Shown here piece after piece: positions 4,826 through 7,545 of a stretch of 7,545 bases of DNA. A program made the translations under genes and the position numbers. This DNA is from Candidatus Agathobaculum merdigallinarum. Its GTDB lineage: Bacteria > Bacillota > Clostridia > Oscillospirales > Butyricicoccaceae. Every line of letters starts with the position of its first letter. Position 1 is the stretch's first letter. Where the stretch lies: the NCBI GenBank assembly GCA_019115425.1, contig DXDO01000153.1, positions 1 through 7,545 of the forward strand. Reading direction: 5' to 3'. The notes under the pieces were generated by a model. That model was not told the DNA's origin. It ran no database searches and saw only the letters and a program-made list of their open reading frames with translations.

Positions 4826-7168
4826 ATGGCAATAGAGAATAAATACCGTGTGCACGAGGTCGCGAAAGACTTCGGCACCTCGACCAAGGAGATCACGGAG
4901 ATCCTGACCGAATACTGCACCACCCCAAAGAACCATATGCAGGTGCTTGGGGATGAGGAGCTGTCCGTCATTTTTGAATACATGACCCAGCACCATCAGG
5001 TGAACAATATGGAGGAAACGCTGAACGCACAGATGGTGTCCCGCCAGAGCGCCCAGCCGGAGCAAGCAGGCAAGCCCGCCGCGCCGGCGCCCGCGCAGAA
5101 GGAGAGCAAGCCCGCAGAAGCTGCGAAGCAGCCGGCGGAGGAAAAACCGGCTCAGCCGGTACAGAGCAAGGTCAAGCAGGTACACCGTATCGATACCCGC
5201 GGCACGGGCGATGTCAACCTTGCCAAGTATGACGACCATGTCGATAAGCTGGTTGACGCCAAGGCGGAACGCATGGAGTCGCGCGGTCAGAAAAAGCAGA
5301 AGCTGACCAAGAAGTCGGATCAGCGCTCCAAGCCGTTCGGCAACAAGCGCCGTCAGGAGGAGCAGGAGAAGATGAAGCGCCTCCAGCGCCAGCAGCAGAT
5401 GGCCGCCTTGAAGAAGATTCCGGTCAAGGTCATGATTCCGGATGAGATTTCGGTCGGCGAGCTGGCTTCGCGCATGAAGCGCACGGCGGCGGATGTCATC
5501 AAGGGCCTGATCAAGCTGGGCGTGATGGCGTCGGTTTCCGAGATCATCGACTTTGACACCGCAGCGATCGTCGCGGAGGAAATGGGCTGCAAGGTGGAGA
5601 AGGAAGTCCACGTTACCATCGAGGAGCGGCTGTTTGACGAGCGCGAGGACCGCGAGGAGGATCTTGTGCCGCGCGATCCGGTCGTTGTCGTTATGGGTCA
5701 CGTTGACCACGGCAAGACTTCGCTGCTCGATGCGATCCGCAAGACCAAGGTGACCGAGGGCGAGGCCGGCGGCATCACCCAGCACATCGGCGCGTACCGC
5801 GTTGCGGTGGGCGGCAAGCCGATCACCTTCCTGGATACCCCGGGCCATGCGGCGTTCACCTCCATGCGTGCGCGCGGCGCACAGGTGACCGACATCGCGA
5901 TTCTGGTCGTTGCGGCGGACGACGGCGTCATGCCGCAGACCATCGAGGCGATCAACCACGCGAAAGCGGCGAATGTGCCGATCATCGTGGCGGTCAACAA
6001 GATCGACAAGCCGGGCGCGAACCCCGACCGCGTGCTCCAGCAGCTGACCGAGTACGAGATTGTACCCGAGGAGTGGGGCGGCGACACCATTGTCTGCCAG
6101 ATCTCTGCGAAGTTCGGCCAGGGCATCGAGAACCTGCTCGAAATGGTGCTGCTGACCGCCGAGGTCGCGGATCTCAAGGCCAACCCGAACCGCAAGGCGC
6201 ACGGCACGGTCATCGAGGCCAAGCTGGATAAGGGCCGCGGACCGGTTGCGACCCTGCTCGTACAGAATGGTACGCTGCACGTCGGCGATACCGTTATCGC
6301 GGGCACGGCGGTCGGCCGCGTGCGCGCTATGACCAACGACGACGGCAGGAGAATTCAGGAGGCCGGCCCGTCCGTGCCGGTTGAGATCATCGGTCTGGCC
6401 GAGGTGCCGGGCGCGGGCGACATCTTCGACGCGGTAGACGACGAAAAGATGGCGCGCGAGCTGGTCGAGCAGCGCAAGGATAAGGAAAAGGAAGAGCGCA
6501 ACAAGCAGTTCCATAAGGTCACGCTCGACAACCTGTTTGCCTCCATCCAGGAAGGCGAGATGAAGGAACTCAACATCATCGTCAAGGCGGACGTACAGGG
6601 CTCGGTCGAGGCGCTGCGCGCGTCGCTCGAGAAGCTCTCGAACGACGAGGTGCGCGTCAAGGTTATCCACGGCGCGGTCGGCGCGATCAACGAGTCCGAC
6701 GTTATGCTCGCTTCCGCTTCGGGCGCGATCATCGTCGGCTTCAACGTGCGCCCGGACCGCACGGCGACCGACTCCGCGCACCAGCAGGGCGTGGATATGC
6801 GCATGTACCGCGTCATCTACGACTGCATTGAAGAGATGGAGCAGGCCATGAAGGGTATGCTCGAGCCCAAGTTCAAGGAAGTCGTGCTCGGCCACGCCGA
6901 GGTGCGCCAGGTGTTCAAGATCACGGGCGCGGGCGCTGTCGCGGGCTGCTATGTGCAGGACGGCAAGATTCAGCGCAACGCCGAGGTGCGCGTTGTGCGT
7001 GACGGCATCGTGTTCCACGAGGGCCACCTCAACACCCTCAAGCGCTTCAAGGACGACGTCAAGGAAGTTGCTTCCGGGTATGAATGCGGCATGAGCATCG
7101 AAAACTATAACGACATCAAGGAGCAGGATATCATCGAGTGCTTCGTGATGGAGGAAGTAAAGCAATAA
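4826..7168 (+). CDS. infB: Translation initiation factor IF-2
   Basis: IF2 is the GTPase that recruits fMet-tRNA to the 30S subunit and promotes 50S joining. The protein has 780 residues, inside the family range. An IF2_N domain (about 1-55) precedes an Ala/Pro/Lys/Glu linker (about 60-115), a basic charged segment (about 150-195) and a second IF2_N domain (about 200-255). The G domain has all motifs: GHVDHGKT (291-298), GGITQHIG (315-322), DTPGH (337-341), NKID (391-394) and SAK (427-429). Domain III carries VGFNVRPD (637-644). The fMet-tRNA-binding C-terminal domain includes GCYVQDGKI (from 707). The ATG at 4826 follows AAGGAGG (4811-4817) with 8 nt spacing; an upstream in-frame TTG at 4808 overlaps that site and is rejected. 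A possible internal start lies at codon 183. Confidence 0.98.
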   Translation: MAIENKYRVHEVAKDFGTSTKEITEILTEYCTTPKNHMQVLGDEELSVIFEYMTQHHQVNNMEETLNAQMVSRQSAQPEQAGKPAAPAPAQKESKPAEAAKQPAEEKPAQPVQSKVKQVHRIDTRGTGDVNLAKYDDHVDKLVDAKAERMESRGQKKQKLTKKSDQRSKPFGNKRRQEEQEKMKRLQRQQQMAALKKIPVKVMIPDEISVGELASRMKRTAADVIKGLIKLGVMASVSEIIDFDTAAIVAEEMGCKVEKEVHVTIEERLFDEREDREEDLVPRDPVVVVMGHVDHGKTSLLDAIRKTKVTEGEAGGITQHIGAYRVAVGGKPITFLDTPGHAAFTSMRARGAQVTDIAILVVAADDGVMPQTIEAINHAKAANVPIIVAVNKIDKPGANPDRVLQQLTEYEIVPEEWGGDTIVCQISAKFGQGIENLLEMVLLTAEVADLKANPNRKAHGTVIEAKLDKGRGPVATLLVQNGTLHVGDTVIAGTAVGRVRAMTNDDGRRIQEAGPSVPVEIIGLAEVPGAGDIFDAVDDEKMARELVEQRKDKEKEERNKQFHKVTLDNLFASIQEGEMKELNIIVKADVQGSVEALRASLEKLSNDEVRVKVIHGAVGAINESDVMLASASGAIIVGFNVRPDRTATDSAHQQGVDMRMYRVIYDCIEEMEQAMKGMLEPKFKEVVLGHAEVRQVFKITGAGAVAGCYVQDGKIQRNAEVRVVRDGIVFHEGHLNTLKRFKDDVKEVASGYECGMSIENYNDIKEQDIIECFVMEEVKQ
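5355..5374 (+). promoter_or_regulatory. Possible internal in-frame start of infB (shorter IF2 form)
   Basis: AGGAGG (5355-5360) lies 11 nt before an in-frame ATG at 5372 (codon 183), just before the second IF2_N domain. Initiation here would give a product of about 598 residues with the complete GTPase part. Shorter IF2 forms from internal starts are known in E. coli and B. subtilis. Glu and Gln codons readily create such purine runs by chance, so the evidence is weak. Confidence 0.25.
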
Positions 7169-7170
7169 GA

Positions 7171-7258
7171 GAATTGAAAATGGACGATGGAGAATGGAGA
7201 ATGAGATGCACTTCTCAGCTTCATTTTCCATTTTCCATTCTACATTCTTCATTTTTCC
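7171..7258. repeat. Imperfect inverted repeat built from degenerate 7-nt units
   Basis: The left arm (about 7171-7206) is purine-rich and contains the tandem heptamer ATGGAGA, ATGGAGA, ATGAGA around 7187-7206. The right arm (about 7213-7258) is pyrimidine-rich with TTCCATT-like heptamers. The arms pair over roughly 30 positions, many as G-U, and the tip pairs GAGA (7203-7206) with TCTC (7213-7216). The base composition is AT-rich, unlike the neighbouring genes. It lies between the infB stop (7168) and the rbfA ribosome binding site (7273-7280). It resembles short interspersed repeats seen in Clostridia intergenic DNA, but copy number cannot be judged from one window. It may act as an mRNA stabiliser or weak attenuator. 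Confidence 0.6.
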
Positions 7259-7291
7259 ACCCATCCTCAAATAAAGGAGGACGTTACACCT

Positions 7292-7545
7292 ATGTCTACA
7301 CGAATCGACCGGATTTCGGAAGAAGTGATGAAGGCGCTGGCGGAAGCCATGCGCTCGGTCAAGGACCCGCGCGTGCAGAACGGGCTGGTCTCGGTCGTGC
7401 ACTGCGAGGTCACGAACGACCTGCGCTATGCCAAGTGCTATATTTCCGTGCTCGGCAGCGAGCAGCAGGCCAAAGAGGTTATGAAGGGCCTCAAGTCCGC
7501 TGCGGGCTGGCTGCGGCGCGAGGTCGGCCACAAGGTGCAGCTGCG
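7292..7545 (+). CDS. rbfA: 30S ribosome-binding factor A (partial, cut by window end)
   Basis: RbfA binds the 30S subunit during late 16S rRNA maturation and cold adaptation. The first 84 codons are present; the rest lies beyond the right edge. The sequence begins MSTRIDRISEEVMKALAEAM and continues with KDPRVQNGLVSVVHCEVTND (24-43), then YAKCYISVLGS (46-56). These are the family's KH-type fold with the conserved DPR and YAK(C/V)YIS regions. The ATG at 7292 follows AAAGGAGG (7273-7280) with 11 nt spacing, slightly long but acceptable. It follows infB in the operon after a 123-nt gap that contains the inverted repeat. No frameshift is seen in the visible part. Confidence 0.95.
   Translation, partial: MSTRIDRISEEVMKALAEAMRSVKDPRVQNGLVSVVHCEVTNDLRYAKCYISVLGSEQQAKEVMKGLKSAAGWLRREVGHKVQL

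Noticed and set aside
4304..7531. Reverse-strand open frame of 1075 codons antisense to infB and part of rbfA
   Set aside because: It mirrors the GC-rich codon use of infB, is dominated by Leu, Arg, His, Asp and Ala without a recognisable domain, and crosses the intergenic repeat. infB and rbfA on the + strand are unmistakable.

Overview
This window looks like core chromosome of a GC-rich Clostridia (Bacillota), plausibly of the Oscillospirales or Butyricicoccaceae type. The lineage call is inferred from three things: strong AAGGAGG ribosome binding sites, TTG starts, and the Firmicutes gene order rimP-nusA-ylxR-ylxQ-infB-rbfA. Most codons end in G or C, which is why long open frames also appear on the reverse strand. 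All supported genes lie on the + strand. I see no IS element, phage gene, CRISPR array, tRNA or rRNA. The window is mainly translation and transcription machinery; the less ordinary material is in the gaps between genes.

Layout. Positions 1-1423 hold the end of the ribosomal protein superoperon: rpoA (RNA polymerase alpha) and rplQ (ribosomal protein bL17), with a GC-rich hairpin between them. Positions 1424-1740 are non-coding and hold at least four intrinsic-terminator-like hairpins, one strong hairpin without a U-tract, and a GC-rich structured segment. A promoter with an extended -10 (1755-1783) then drives a small, unrecognised three-helix membrane protein (1806-2114).

A second, strong extended -10 promoter (2187-2215) starts the rimP-nusA-ylxR(rnpM)-ylxQ-infB-rbfA operon, which runs off the right edge. 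Its leader of about 83 nt has a 13-bp perfect GAAA-capped hairpin followed by an interrupted U-tract. This resembles the NusA-dependent attenuator known to control the equivalent operon in Bacillus subtilis. One arm of the hairpin can also pair with the rimP ribosome binding site.

How the genes work together. RpoA and NusA act in transcription. bL17, RimP, RbfA and the YlxQ L7Ae-like protein act in ribosome structure, 30S maturation or RNA binding. IF2 starts translation, and YlxR/RnpM is reported to bind RNase P RNA. Unusual points are a roughly 84-residue, highly basic tail on YlxQ, consecutive TTG starts on rimP and nusA, a hairpin directly upstream of the infB ribosome binding site, a possible internal start in infB, and a heptamer-built inverted repeat between infB and rbfA. 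I did not find a new multi-gene system. The candidate attenuator and the terminator cluster are the observations most worth testing.
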